Positions 44,995 to 53,718 of a DNA stretch of 64,000 nt are shown piece after piece. A program made the translations under genes and the position numbers. Each line of letters begins with the position of its first letter. Position 1 is the stretch's first letter. Under the pieces are notes generated by a model. That model worked only from the letters and a program-made list of their open reading frames with translations, ran no database searches and was not told the origin of the DNA. Source of the DNA: CAZLMW01 sp964560875 (GTDB lineage Bacteria; Myxococcota_A; UBA9042); the NCBI GenBank assembly GCA_964560875.1, contig CAZLMW010000035.1, positions 1-64,000 on the forward strand, written 5' to 3'.

Positions 44995-46101
44995 CTAGCG
45001 AAGGTCGACCTCAAGCGACGTGGTTTGGCCCCGGCGGACCTGGACCTTGTAGACACGCTTGAGCCCGTGGGCCTCGTTTTCGAGCACGATCGTGTGCTTT
45101 CCGGGGCTGGTCGGGTACGCGAAAACAGGCGTGACACCGGGCACTTTGACGCCGTCGACGGTGACCGCTGAGCTCGGGACGCTGTCGATGAACAGGAAGC
45201 CGCCGGAAGCGTCGCTGCCTGTGCCCGCGTGCCAGCCGATGTCTCCCACAGTGCGGATCACAGAGGCGCGGACGGCGTTGATGTACAGCGCGTACCGCTT
45301 GTCTCCGCTGCCGTAGGGGTCGGCCACGACAACGTTGCGATGTTTGCCGCCCAGGCGGTAGCTGAGCTCGTAGATCGGCACGTCTGAGGCGTCGGGCCAG
45401 CGCTTCTCGTCGTCTTCATCGGGGTCGACCTGCTTGCCGATGGCCTTGGTGGCGCCCGCTTTCTTGCGCTTTTTGCCGTTTTTGCCGTTTTTGCCTTTTT
45501 TTCCGGGTTTTCGCCGTTTTTTGCCCTTCGGGGAAGCGGCCGTGCGCTTTGCCGATTCTTCCGGATCGACAAGCGGTCCGGGGTCCGCGAGAGACGCCGC
45601 GCCGAGGTCGCGAAGCTTGCCCATGATGAGTCGGAGCTTGTCGCGATCGATGAGCTCGGTGCGAATGATCGGATCTTTGCGTCCCATCGTGCCGCGCAGG
45701 TGCGAGACGACGCCCGCCTTGCCGCGAGAGGTGATCTCATAGGCGACGTATTGGTACGGCCCCGGGTTGCTGCGCAGGAACACGCGCGCCCACGCGCCCT
45801 GGAGCTCCTTGTCCGTCGGCAGTCCGCCAACAGCGAGCCGCTCACGGCCCATGAGTTTGCCCATGAGCACCGGTGGCAGCTCAGGAAGCTTCACCTTTTT
45901 TTCGGACTCGGTCGGCGCGGTCTTCGCCGCTCCGTCACCTTTGACGCCTGTGGCCGCCGTTTTGGCCGCGGTCGATGCTTGCGCCGCGGTCGATACCGAC
46001 GTCCCACTCGAGCGAGCGTTCGTCGCCCCACCGCATGAGGCGAGACAGGCCGACACAAACAACAGCAGGCACGCGACCGAGGCCGATTTCAGGGGCAGCA
46101 T
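44995..46101 (-). CDS. PEGA-domain lipoprotein with lysine-rich insert
   Basis: The start is ATG 46101, which places a signal (MLPLKSASVACLLLFVSACLASC) at the front; upstream residues are hydrophilic. The 368-residue protein has lipobox LASC, a Thr/Ala-rich linker, a globular part (about 75-200), a Lys-rich low-complexity run (KGKKRRKPGKKGKNGKNGKK at about 205-224) and a C-terminal PEGA domain (FLFIDSVPSSAVTVDGVKV, SPGKHTIVLENE). PEGA domains are surface or periplasmic beta-sandwiches often fused to kinases. It is probably an envelope protein of unknown role, one gene before the LeuA-like synthase. Confidence 0.8.
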   Translation of the reverse strand: MLPLKSASVACLLLFVSACLASCGGATNARSSGTSVSTAAQASTAAKTAATGVKGDGAAKTAPTESEKKVKLPELPPVLMGKLMGRERLAVGGLPTDKELQGAWARVFLRSNPGPYQYVAYEITSRGKAGVVSHLRGTMGRKDPIIRTELIDRDKLRLIMGKLRDLGAASLADPGPLVDPEESAKRTAASPKGKKRRKPGKKGKNGKNGKKRKKAGATKAIGKQVDPDEDDEKRWPDASDVPIYELSYRLGGKHRNVVVADPYGSGDKRYALYINAVRASVIRTVGDIGWHAGTGSDASGGFLFIDSVPSSAVTVDGVKVPGVTPVFAYPTSPGKHTIVLENEAHGLKRVYKVQVRRGQTTSLEVDLR

Positions 46102-46129
46102 GTTCGTCGGTGCGGGAGGGGAGGTTTGG

Positions 46130-47473
46130 CTAGTTCGCGTAGACGGGCGCGAGCGCGGCTTCGGCGGTTGCGTCATCGATGAGACCTTCAGCCTGCAGGC
46201 AGCCGAGGATCTCCGCGTCGGTCAAGGTCGCATCGTGGCTCTTGGCGAAGTCCCAGATGGCCGAAATCCGCGCATCGTTCGCCTCGATTCCATGTTCGTA
46301 CAGCCAGAACTGGATGTTGCTCTTGCCGCTGTAAAAACCGATCTCGACGCGCTGCCGGCAGCCGAATTCGCCGGCAGGGACGGACGAGTAGACACGGTCA
46401 GCGAGGTCTTTTTCGCCGCGGGACAAGGCCTTGACGATGGCGGCGGCGTGCACCCCGGTCGCGGTGCGGAAGGCGTCGGTGCCGAACACGGGATAATTGT
46501 ACGGAATCGGCACGTTGTACGCTTCGCTGACCTTCTTGACGTAGGCCGCGAGGGGCCGCAAGTCACGCTCGATGTAGCCGAGCAGCTTCAGGTTGATCAG
46601 CATCATATCGATGCTGGCGTTGCCGACACGTTCGCCGACGCCGAGGCACGTGCCGTGAACGCGATCCACGCCGAACTCAAGGGCGCTGAGGCAAAGCGAC
46701 AGCGAGAGACCGCGGTCGTTGTGGCCGTGCCAGTCGAGCTTGACGTGTTCGGCGCCCCAGGACCGGAGCATCGAGCCGGTGAAGTCGAGCAGGTTCTTGA
46801 GCCCGTCGGGCGTCGCGTGGCCAACCGTGTCACAAAGCACCAGCCGGTCCGCGCCCGCTTCGATGGCGACCTTGAAGAGCTCGGCGAGGGTCTTCGGATC
46901 GCTGCGAATCGTGTCCTCGGTCACAAAGCTGACGGGGTTGCCGTTGTCGACGCCGAGCTTGACCGCGTCGTGCACCAGCTTGCTCATCCGCTTGAGATCC
47001 CAGCCTTCGACCAGCCGACGGATCGGCGAGCTGCCGATGAACGCGCAGATCTCGATCGGGACGCCGGTCTTCTGGGTGATATCGACCACAGCCTTGACGT
47101 CGTTGACGTGCGTGCGGGCCGCGCAATTGGGCAGGATGCGCATCTTGCAGTCGCGGATCTCTTCGACGATGCGGGTCACGTCGTCGACCGCTTGTTTGCC
47201 GGCGCCGGGCAGACCGACGTCGGAGTAGTCGACGCCGCAAGCTTCCTGCAGGTGGATGATCTCGAGCTTTTCGCCGATCGACGGGTTGCGCACCGATGGG
47301 GACTGGATGCCATCGCGGAGCGTCTCGTCCATCAGCGTGAACTGGTGGCGGATGACGGGGCCGCGGCGCTTGAGCTCGTTCCAGTCGTAGATGACGTCGT
47401 CCTGATCGGGCGGCTTGAGGCCGAGCTTGGCGTTGTCGCGCGGGGTCATGTTCTTCTTGCCGTTGCTGCTCAT
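46130..47473 (-). CDS. LeuA-family acyltransferase, 2-isopropylmalate/homocitrate synthase-like
   Basis: ATG 47473, with GGAGAG five bases before, is chosen over ATG 47485. The 447-residue product is an acyl-transferring Claisen condensing enzyme. The conserved DETLRDGIQSPS motif, ACGVDYSDVGLPG, HGHNDRGLSLSLC (metal site) and LGVGERVGN are all present. It is shorter than LeuA proteins carrying the C-terminal leucine-regulatory domain, so feedback control by leucine is not expected. The products could be 2-isopropylmalate, citramalate or homocitrate; the sequence does not decide. It is in the same direction as the molybdoenzyme genes upstream, 90 nt away. Confidence 0.87.
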   Translation of the reverse strand: MSSNGKKNMTPRDNAKLGLKPPDQDDVIYDWNELKRRGPVIRHQFTLMDETLRDGIQSPSVRNPSIGEKLEIIHLQEACGVDYSDVGLPGAGKQAVDDVTRIVEEIRDCKMRILPNCAARTHVNDVKAVVDITQKTGVPIEICAFIGSSPIRRLVEGWDLKRMSKLVHDAVKLGVDNGNPVSFVTEDTIRSDPKTLAELFKVAIEAGADRLVLCDTVGHATPDGLKNLLDFTGSMLRSWGAEHVKLDWHGHNDRGLSLSLCLSALEFGVDRVHGTCLGVGERVGNASIDMMLINLKLLGYIERDLRPLAAYVKKVSEAYNVPIPYNYPVFGTDAFRTATGVHAAAIVKALSRGEKDLADRVYSSVPAGEFGCRQRVEIGFYSGKSNIQFWLYEHGIEANDARISAIWDFAKSHDATLTDAEILGCLQAEGLIDDATAEAALAPVYAN

Positions 47474-47563
47474 CGGTCTCTCCATCGTGGTTGCATGCGC
47501 GTGCTCAACACTGGTTACGCCCCATTGTACTCGTCCACGCGCGTCGACGCGGTGAGCCGGCTG

Positions 47564-48568
47564 CTAGTCGATTAAAGCGGCGATGAATGTTCGCACCGCG
47601 CGCTTCACCTCGACCCGCAGTCGTTCGCGCCGATAGCCGGGATCATACGGCACATTCGGCAGCGGACGACAGCGTTTGAATGCCATGTCTCCGAGTTTGT
47701 CCGCAAGCGCATTGTCGATCGCGGCACCGGCGAGCTTGGCCAGCGGGAGTTTGCGCGGCCGGGGACCGAGCACGCCTACGACAATCATGCCGTCGGCCAG
47801 GGTGTCTTCGTCGTCGGAGAGGTCGATTCGAACGGCGACCGAGACCAGCGGAAAATCGATGCTCTTGCGCACGGCCCACTTGCGATAGGTGACCAGCGAG
47901 CGAGGACCGGGCACCGGGATATGGACGGCCGCGACGATCTCCGCGGGGCCGAGGTTGGTGTGGTCGAGCCCATCGGTGTTGTAGAGGCCGCCCATCGGCA
48001 AGCTGCGCTCACCGGCCGGGCCAACGAGGCGAACCCGGGCGTCCAGGGCAGTAAGAACGGGCGCCATGTCCGTCGACAACGCCGCGACACACCCCTGCCC
48101 GCCGGGAACGACGTGGCATTCGGTGCCGTGCGATTTCAGGCAGCCGCCAAGCGCGTCCCGAAACAGCTCCGATTGGTTGATGTAGCGGCACCGCGTGTCC
48201 AGGCAGAGGTTGCCGCCGAGGGTGCCCATATTGCGGATCTGCGGGCTGGCGATGCGCGATGCGGCGTGGGCAAGGGCGGGCAGCGCGGCGGCGACGATGG
48301 GGCTCTCGGCGATATCGACCAGGCGGGTGCCGGCGCCGATGACGACCTCGTCGTGACCGTTGACCGGCAGACGTTGAACGCCGGCAAAGGCCGGGATCCG
48401 CGCGAGGGAAACGAGGATCTCCGGGTCGTTTTGCAGCAGCTTGACGTTGGGGACGAGATCCGTGCCGCCGGACAGGACCTTGGCGCGGTCACCATGTTCG
48501 CCGAGCAACGCCACGGCGTCGGCCAGGCTCGTGGGACGTTCAACGCGGAGCGGTCGCATCCTCAACAT
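47564..48568 (-). CDS. hcrB: 4-hydroxybenzoyl-CoA reductase-type FAD subunit (HcrB-like)
   Basis: The start is ATG 48568, overlapping the end of the molybdopterin subunit gene. The 334-residue product is a CoxM-like FAD-binding subunit (LSGGTDLVPN, NMGTLGGNL). It also has the extra loop that in 4-hydroxybenzoyl-CoA reductase binds a [4Fe-4S] cluster: Cys127, Cys143, Cys151 and Cys160, spaced 16/8/9. This matches the spacing I recall for the Thauera enzyme (Cys122/138/146/155). This cluster is diagnostic of the family within xanthine-oxidase-like enzymes, so reductive dehydroxylation of 4-hydroxybenzoyl-CoA or a related CoA ester is the first hypothesis. Confidence 0.88.
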   Translation of the reverse strand: MLRMRPLRVERPTSLADAVALLGEHGDRAKVLSGGTDLVPNVKLLQNDPEILVSLARIPAFAGVQRLPVNGHDEVVIGAGTRLVDIAESPIVAAALPALAHAASRIASPQIRNMGTLGGNLCLDTRCRYINQSELFRDALGGCLKSHGTECHVVPGGQGCVAALSTDMAPVLTALDARVRLVGPAGERSLPMGGLYNTDGLDHTNLGPAEIVAAVHIPVPGPRSLVTYRKWAVRKSIDFPLVSVAVRIDLSDDEDTLADGMIVVGVLGPRPRKLPLAKLAGAAIDNALADKLGDMAFKRCRPLPNVPYDPGYRRERLRVEVKRAVRTFIAALID

Positions 48569-50997
48569 GGCGTCGCGGCTCCAGGTGCTTGAACAGCCGC
48601 TTCTTTTTCCCGCTGCGCACGCAACGCGGCGAGGATCTTCTGCGGCGTGATCGGCAGGTCGTCGATGCGCACCCCGACCGCGTCGTAGATCGCGTTCGCG
48701 ATGGCGGGAATCGCCGGATGCAGGGGACCTTCGCCGGCTTCTTTGGCGCCGTAGGGCCCGTTTGGATCGGGGTGTTCGACGATCATCGCGTGGATATCGG
48801 GCGTGTCGAGCGCCGTGGGGATCCGGTAGTCGAGCAGCGACGCATTCGCGAGCAATCCGTGCTTTCCCGGGCCTGGATCGCGCTTGGCGCCGTCGTCCTT
48901 GAGGCCCGAATCCATCACGTGATGGTGTTCCATGACGGCTTCCGCCGCGCCCATGTAAACCGAGCCTTCGATCTGTGCCTCGACCAGAGTCGGTGACAGC
49001 GCGCGACCGCAATCATGGGCCGCCCAGATGCTGTGCACGGTCACTTCACCGGTCTGTTCGTCGACGCTGACTTCGGCGACATGGGCGGTGAAGGAGTAGG
49101 CCGGAGATGCGCCGATGGTCGCGCCACGGTACTCGCCGTGCACGTTTGCGCGCGGGGTTTGATAGGAGCCGACGCTGCCCATCGTGCCGAACTGCACTTC
49201 CGCGAGCACGAATGCCTCGTCGATCGGCATGGAGATCGCGGGGTCATCGATGCGTTGTGCGCGCCCTTCGGCCAACAGGACGACCTTGCGGCTGCATCCC
49301 CATTCTTCGGCGACCGCGGTGCGGACTTTGCCGGCGAGATCGCGCGCGGCGCGTTGACAAGAGTGACCGGCCATCAAGGTGATGCGGCTGCTATAGGCGC
49401 CGAGATCAACGGGGGTCAGGTCGGTGTCGGCGGCGAGAACACGAACGTCATCGAGGTGCACGCCCAGCTCTTCGGCCGCGACGACCGCCAGCATGGTCGA
49501 GCTGCCCTGCCCGATATCGGAGGTGCCGGCAAAAATGCGCACGCGTCCGCTGCGATCGAGGCAAATCTGCACGCCGGACTGGGGCAAATCGGTTGGGTAG
49601 ATGCAGTAATTCGTGCCGGAGATGTAGGTGCTTCCGGCCACACCGAGCCCGCGTCCCCGAGGCAGCTTTGCGCGGCGATCGGACCACCTGGACGCGGTGG
49701 CGACCTTCTCCATGCAGTCGAGAAAGCCGTACGAATTGATGGCGAACTCGTTGACCGTGCGATCGCCGACCGAAAGCGCGTTGCGACGACGCAGCTCGAT
49801 GGGGTCGATGCCGAGCTTTTCGGCGGCCTTGTCGAGCTGCACCTCGATGGCGAAGCGGGGCTGGACGGACCCGTGACCGCGCTTGGGGCCGCAGGCGGGC
49901 TTGTTGGTGTACGCGCGGGTGCTGTCGAACTTGTAGCTACCAAACCGATACGGCGAGCAGAGCAGCTGCCCGCTGTAGTAGGTCGTAATCAGTCCGAAAG
50001 ACGAGTAGGCGCCGCCGTCGAGCACCGTCTTGGCGTCGACCCCGAGGATCTTGCCGTCGGCGCTCACGGCGGTTCGGTAGCGCATGTGGAAGGGATGCCG
50101 GCCGCGGTGCGCCAAGAAGACCTCTTCGCGCGTGTACAAGCACTTGACCGGCCGCCCGGTGCGCATCGAAAGCAGCGCGGTGCAGAACTCGAGGTCAAAC
50201 GGTTCGCTCTTGCCGCCAAACGCGCCGCCGAGCGCCGGTTGGATGACGCGGATGCGGTTGCGCGGCAGCTCCAGGACTTTGGCGAGCTCGCGGTGCAGGT
50301 AGTGGGGCACCTGCGTCGCTGACCAAACGGTCAGGATCCCCTTGGGGTCGAGGTAGCCGATGGCGCAATGCGGCTCGATGGGCGTGTGCGTGCTGCCGTG
50401 GAAGTGGTAGTCGGCCTCGATGACCACTGCAGCGTCGGCGAAGCAACCTTCGAGATCGCCAAACTCGAGCGTCACGCGCTTGGTGGCGTTGCTGCGCTTG
50501 ATGCTGCCGTCCTTGCGGCGTCGCTCGTGGATCAGCACGTCGGTGGTGGCGAGTGACTCGTGCGGATCGGTCAACGCGCGCAGCGGCTCATAGGTGACCT
50601 TGATGCGCTTGATCGCGGCGTTGGCGGTCTCTTCATCGACGGCGGCGACCGCAGCGACGCCATCCCCCACGTAGCGGACCTTGTCCAGGCACAACGCGTG
50701 CTCGTCGGGCGTCCAGGGGATGATGCCGTACGAAATCGGCAGGTCTTTGCCGGTGATGACCGCGGCGACACCGTCCATGGCGAGCGCTTCGGACAAGTCG
50801 ATGTCGACGATGTTGGCGTGCGCGTGCGGCGACCGGAGGATCTTGGCGTGCAACATCCGCGGCAAGGTGATGTCGTCGGTGTATTGCGTGAGACCGGTCA
50901 TCCGATCCATCGCGTCGATCTTGCGATGGTGCCCGCCGATCACGGCGAAGGATGCGTCGGGCGTTTGTCCGGTGTCAGCGGGGTCGCGAGCGCTCAT
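48562..50997 (-). CDS. hcrA: 4-hydroxybenzoyl-CoA reductase-type molybdopterin subunit (HcrA-like)
   Basis: The start is ATG 50997, overlapping the 2Fe-2S subunit stop. The 811-residue product is a xanthine-oxidase-family large subunit: GGAFGGKSEP contacts the cofactor, GQGSSTMLAVVAAE and HDCGRAL follow, and KEAGEGP contains the Glu in the active-site loop near the C-terminus. Length and subunit organisation match HcrA. The overlapping three-gene order (small FeS, large, FAD) suggests coupled synthesis of a heterotrimer that needs the molybdopterin cofactor. No maturation (XdhC-like) gene is visible in the window. No aromatic-CoA ligase or ring reductase is visible either. Confidence 0.87.
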   Translation of the reverse strand: MSARDPADTGQTPDASFAVIGGHHRKIDAMDRMTGLTQYTDDITLPRMLHAKILRSPHAHANIVDIDLSEALAMDGVAAVITGKDLPISYGIIPWTPDEHALCLDKVRYVGDGVAAVAAVDEETANAAIKRIKVTYEPLRALTDPHESLATTDVLIHERRRKDGSIKRSNATKRVTLEFGDLEGCFADAAVVIEADYHFHGSTHTPIEPHCAIGYLDPKGILTVWSATQVPHYLHRELAKVLELPRNRIRVIQPALGGAFGGKSEPFDLEFCTALLSMRTGRPVKCLYTREEVFLAHRGRHPFHMRYRTAVSADGKILGVDAKTVLDGGAYSSFGLITTYYSGQLLCSPYRFGSYKFDSTRAYTNKPACGPKRGHGSVQPRFAIEVQLDKAAEKLGIDPIELRRRNALSVGDRTVNEFAINSYGFLDCMEKVATASRWSDRRAKLPRGRGLGVAGSTYISGTNYCIYPTDLPQSGVQICLDRSGRVRIFAGTSDIGQGSSTMLAVVAAEELGVHLDDVRVLAADTDLTPVDLGAYSSRITLMAGHSCQRAARDLAGKVRTAVAEEWGCSRKVVLLAEGRAQRIDDPAISMPIDEAFVLAEVQFGTMGSVGSYQTPRANVHGEYRGATIGASPAYSFTAHVAEVSVDEQTGEVTVHSIWAAHDCGRALSPTLVEAQIEGSVYMGAAEAVMEHHHVMDSGLKDDGAKRDPGPGKHGLLANASLLDYRIPTALDTPDIHAMIVEHPDPNGPYGAKEAGEGPLHPAIPAIANAIYDAVGVRIDDLPITPQKILAALRAQREKEAAVQAPGAATPC

Positions 50998-51491
50998 CAC
51001 ACGTCCTCGCCAGCGGCGCCCGCATCCCGGTCGGACATCGTCGTCCAGGCCGCTGCGACCGCATCGAGGATCTTGGTGTAGCCCGTGCATCGGCACAGGT
51101 TCCCGCCCAGCGCCGCCGCAATTGCCGGTCGATCAACGACAACTTCGGTGTCTGTTGTGGCGCGCTCGAGGAACACCGCGGCGCTCATCAACATGCCCGG
51201 CGTGCAGAAGCCGCACTGGGCCGCTCCGCAGTCGTCGAACGCGTCTTGGAGGGGGTGAGCCTTGCCGACACCGAGGCCTTCGACAGTGCGTACATCGCGG
51301 CCGTCGGCGTTGATCGCAAGGGTGATGCAGGCCAACGCCGAGCGTCCGTCGATGGTCACTGTGCAAGCGCCGCAGTCGCCCTTGTCACAGCCCTGTTTGG
51401 TGCCGGTCAGGCCGAGCTGGTAGCGCAAGACCTCGAGCAGCGTCCAATGGCCGGGCACGCCGATCTGCACCGGATCGCCGTTGAGGCGCAT
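50997..51491 (-). CDS. hcrC: 4-hydroxybenzoyl-CoA reductase-type 2Fe-2S subunit (HcrC-like)
   Basis: ATG 51491 gives a 164-residue product with the usual front; ATG 51578 would add 29 residues and cannot be excluded. GCDKGDCGACTV holds the first three ligands of the plant-ferredoxin-type [2Fe-2S] cluster, with a fourth Cys in ALACITLA. The second cluster is CGFC plus CRC in GGNLCRCTGY. The subunit passes electrons between FAD and the molybdenum site. It is the first gene of the operon; its stop overlaps the HcrA-like start (TGATG). Confidence 0.87.
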   Translation of the reverse strand: MRLNGDPVQIGVPGHWTLLEVLRYQLGLTGTKQGCDKGDCGACTVTIDGRSALACITLAINADGRDVRTVEGLGVGKAHPLQDAFDDCGAAQCGFCTPGMLMSAAVFLERATTDTEVVVDRPAIAAALGGNLCRCTGYTKILDAVAAAWTTMSDRDAGAAGEDV

Positions 51492-51603
51492 CGCAATGAC
51501 TTCGACCTGGCGGCCACGATGGCGCTGGACCACGTCGCCGGACGCAGCTTCGCCGAAGCGGTGTTCGTGATGGGGCATGGTTGGGGGTGTCTTGGCGCGC
51601 GTG

Positions 51604-52128
51604 CTAGCGCTTCTTGGCGGACTTCTTCGTGGCGCGCGCCGCCTTCTTGTTGGGCTTGGCGGCCTTTTTGCTGGGCTTGGCGGCCTTCTGCTTGGCCTTG
51701 GGATCGGGACGCGATTTGCGCAGTGGCGCGATAAGCTTGCCGCGGTCGCCCCACTGGAACGACAGGTTCAACGCGCCGAGGGACAGCAGCGTCTTTTGGA
51801 AGAGCTGCATGCGTTTGCCCTTCTTGAGCTCGGTGCCCGCGACGAGCGTGCCCAGGCGGCTGCCGAGATCCTCGACAAACACCACGCCTTTCTTATGGGT
51901 GAGCCGGATGTGCTTGGGCGACAGCGTCGGATGATTGATGCGCACGGTGGCGCGCTTGCTGCTGCCGACGATGACGACGTTCTTGTCCAGCGTGTGGACG
52001 GTCTTGCCGTCGGGCATGACGAGTTTGCCCCACGGAGCGGCGAAGGCCGATGCCGCGAAGAGCGTTACCGTCATCAGGGCTGCTGCGATCGCGCAGAACC
52101 GCGCGGTTTTTTGGGTCGGTACGGTCAC
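51604..52128 (-). CDS. exported FHA-domain protein with Ala/Lys-rich tail
   Basis: The 174-residue protein has a Sec signal (AALMTVTLFAASAFA, cleavage expected before APWG), an FHA domain at about 45-115 (IVGSSKRATVRINHPTLSPKHI, VEDLGSRLGTLV), and a tail of about 45 residues of Lys/Ala/Pro (KKAAKPNKKAARATKKSAKK) that resembles histone-H1-like or wall-binding tails. FHA domains normally bind phosphothreonine in the cytoplasm, so export is unusual. The gene lies between the molybdoenzyme operon and PabB. Phosphate-binding residues Arg/Ser of FHA are present in the SSKR and SPKH segments. Confidence 0.8.
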   Translation of the reverse strand: MTVPTQKTARFCAIAAALMTVTLFAASAFAAPWGKLVMPDGKTVHTLDKNVVIVGSSKRATVRINHPTLSPKHIRLTHKKGVVFVEDLGSRLGTLVAGTELKKGKRMQLFQKTLLSLGALNLSFQWGDRGKLIAPLRKSRPDPKAKQKAAKPSKKAAKPNKKAARATKKSAKKR

Positions 52129-52129
52129 T

Positions 52130-53488
52130 TCATCCTCCTGGGGGAGCTTCGTGGACCATCACGGATCCAGCACCAAAATGGCGGCCGGTGTCCTGCCCGG
52201 TCAAGTGATTTGCGCGCTGTACGAGGGACAGGGCTGACATCGCCTTGGCGCATGTCTCGTGCCATTCACGCCCGGGGTCGGAGCCTGCCACGATGCCGGC
52301 ACCTACGTCGACACGCGCGCGATCGCCGCGCACGGTAACGGTGCGGATGCCCACCGACCAGTCGGCAACAACGCGCCCAAGCGCCACCCCAATCGCCCCG
52401 CAATAGGCGTTTCTCCGGCGGTTCTCGGCGGCCTCGATGACGTCCATGGCGGCGATCTTCGGGCAACCGGTCACCGAAGCCGGTGGCATGGTCGCGGTGA
52501 GCAGCTCGGCGTGGCCGCATCCGGACTCAAGCTGGCCTTCAACCTCGCTTTCCAGGTGCCAGAGCGTGCGATAGGCGATGGTGCTCAGGTAGGTCGGGAC
52601 TTCGACGCTGCCGGCCTCGCAAACCCGCGCCAGGTCGTTGCGGACCATGTCCACGATCATCGTGTTTTCGGCGCGCTCCTTCGGCGAATCGATCAACTGT
52701 GCCCGCGAGTGTTCGTCGGAGGCCGGGTCATGCCCGCGTGGGGCCGTTCCCTTGATGGGTCGGCTGCGAACGACGTGCCCGTTACGGGCGATGAAGCGCT
52801 CCATCGAGCCGGACAGCAAGCGACCGTCCAAGGTGTCGAGTGCGAACGCGTACGGCACGGTTTGAGCGTCGAGAATAAGGCCAAGCAGCTCGTCGAGCGG
52901 CGCATTCAACAGCGCGTCTGGGGCCGCGATTTCGGCGCCGATCGACAGGTTGACCTGGTAGATGCCGCCGCGCCCAATGCGATCCAACGCGGCGGAAACC
53001 TCGCCTTCGAAGCGAGGTCTTTGCCGGGCGATGGACGCTGGCAACGTGGCGAACAGGTTCGAGCTGTCGCTGGGGAGAGATGCGGACCGATAACCGCTTG
53101 GCGGCAGTTGCATCCGATGGACGGCGCGCGGGGAGAAGACGATGAGCTCGGCGTCCAGCGAATCGGGTGCCTCGGGCGGCACGCAACGGCGACTTTCGAG
53201 CGACGCGCCAACTTCGTATCCGATGAAGCCAGCGACGCCAAGACCGCGCTCGAGCCGGCCGTCAACGTCGCGCAAAAAGCGTTGCGCCTGCGACCTGGCG
53301 ATCGCGGGATCCGGGTCGAGCGCGAGGCGCATCCGCTCCGCCACGTCGCGATGGCGCACTGCAAAGGCTTCAGCATCCGATCGCGAGCCGAGAGCAGGCT
53401 CCAGCGCGCGCCACGATCGCGGGCCCGTTCCGCCCCAAACGGCCGCGTATTTGGCGGCGTCAGAGATTTGCCTTTTCTGTTCGGGCAT
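52130..53488 (-). CDS. pabB: aminodeoxychorismate synthase component I (PabB)-like
   Basis: The 452-residue chorismate-utilising enzyme has the family motifs GGIYQVNLS, RSRPIKGTAPRG, MIVDMVRNDL, SVTGCPKIAAM and AYCGAIG. The sequence in the substrate region (PIKGT, with the Lys that attacks chorismate in PabB) favours 4-amino-4-deoxychorismate synthase for folate biosynthesis over anthranilate synthase. No glutaminase partner (PabA) is adjacent, and no fused lyase (PabC) domain follows. Start ATG 53488 lies next to a 230-bp region before the divergent replication-like operon. Confidence 0.86.
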   Translation of the reverse strand: MPEQKRQISDAAKYAAVWGGTGPRSWRALEPALGSRSDAEAFAVRHRDVAERMRLALDPDPAIARSQAQRFLRDVDGRLERGLGVAGFIGYEVGASLESRRCVPPEAPDSLDAELIVFSPRAVHRMQLPPSGYRSASLPSDSSNLFATLPASIARQRPRFEGEVSAALDRIGRGGIYQVNLSIGAEIAAPDALLNAPLDELLGLILDAQTVPYAFALDTLDGRLLSGSMERFIARNGHVVRSRPIKGTAPRGHDPASDEHSRAQLIDSPKERAENTMIVDMVRNDLARVCEAGSVEVPTYLSTIAYRTLWHLESEVEGQLESGCGHAELLTATMPPASVTGCPKIAAMDVIEAAENRRRNAYCGAIGVALGRVVADWSVGIRTVTVRGDRARVDVGAGIVAGSDPGREWHETCAKAMSALSLVQRANHLTGQDTGRHFGAGSVMVHEAPPGG

Positions 53489-53718
53489 TTTCGACTCGTA
53501 CTCGGCTCAACGGCCGGCGCGGTGCATAGCAGAACACCCCACGACTGTCGATCGACGCGCGCGTGCGAGGCATCGGTTTTGGGGCCCTATTTTTCCTTTG
53601 CCTTGCGCGGTGGCCGGCGCGATATTCCGCTCGCCCCTGTTCGGCGACGGTCGCGGCCACGTGTCGTGTTCTGGTCGCGCACAAAGACCGCCGCGGCGAG
53701 CGCCCGGAGTAGACGTAC

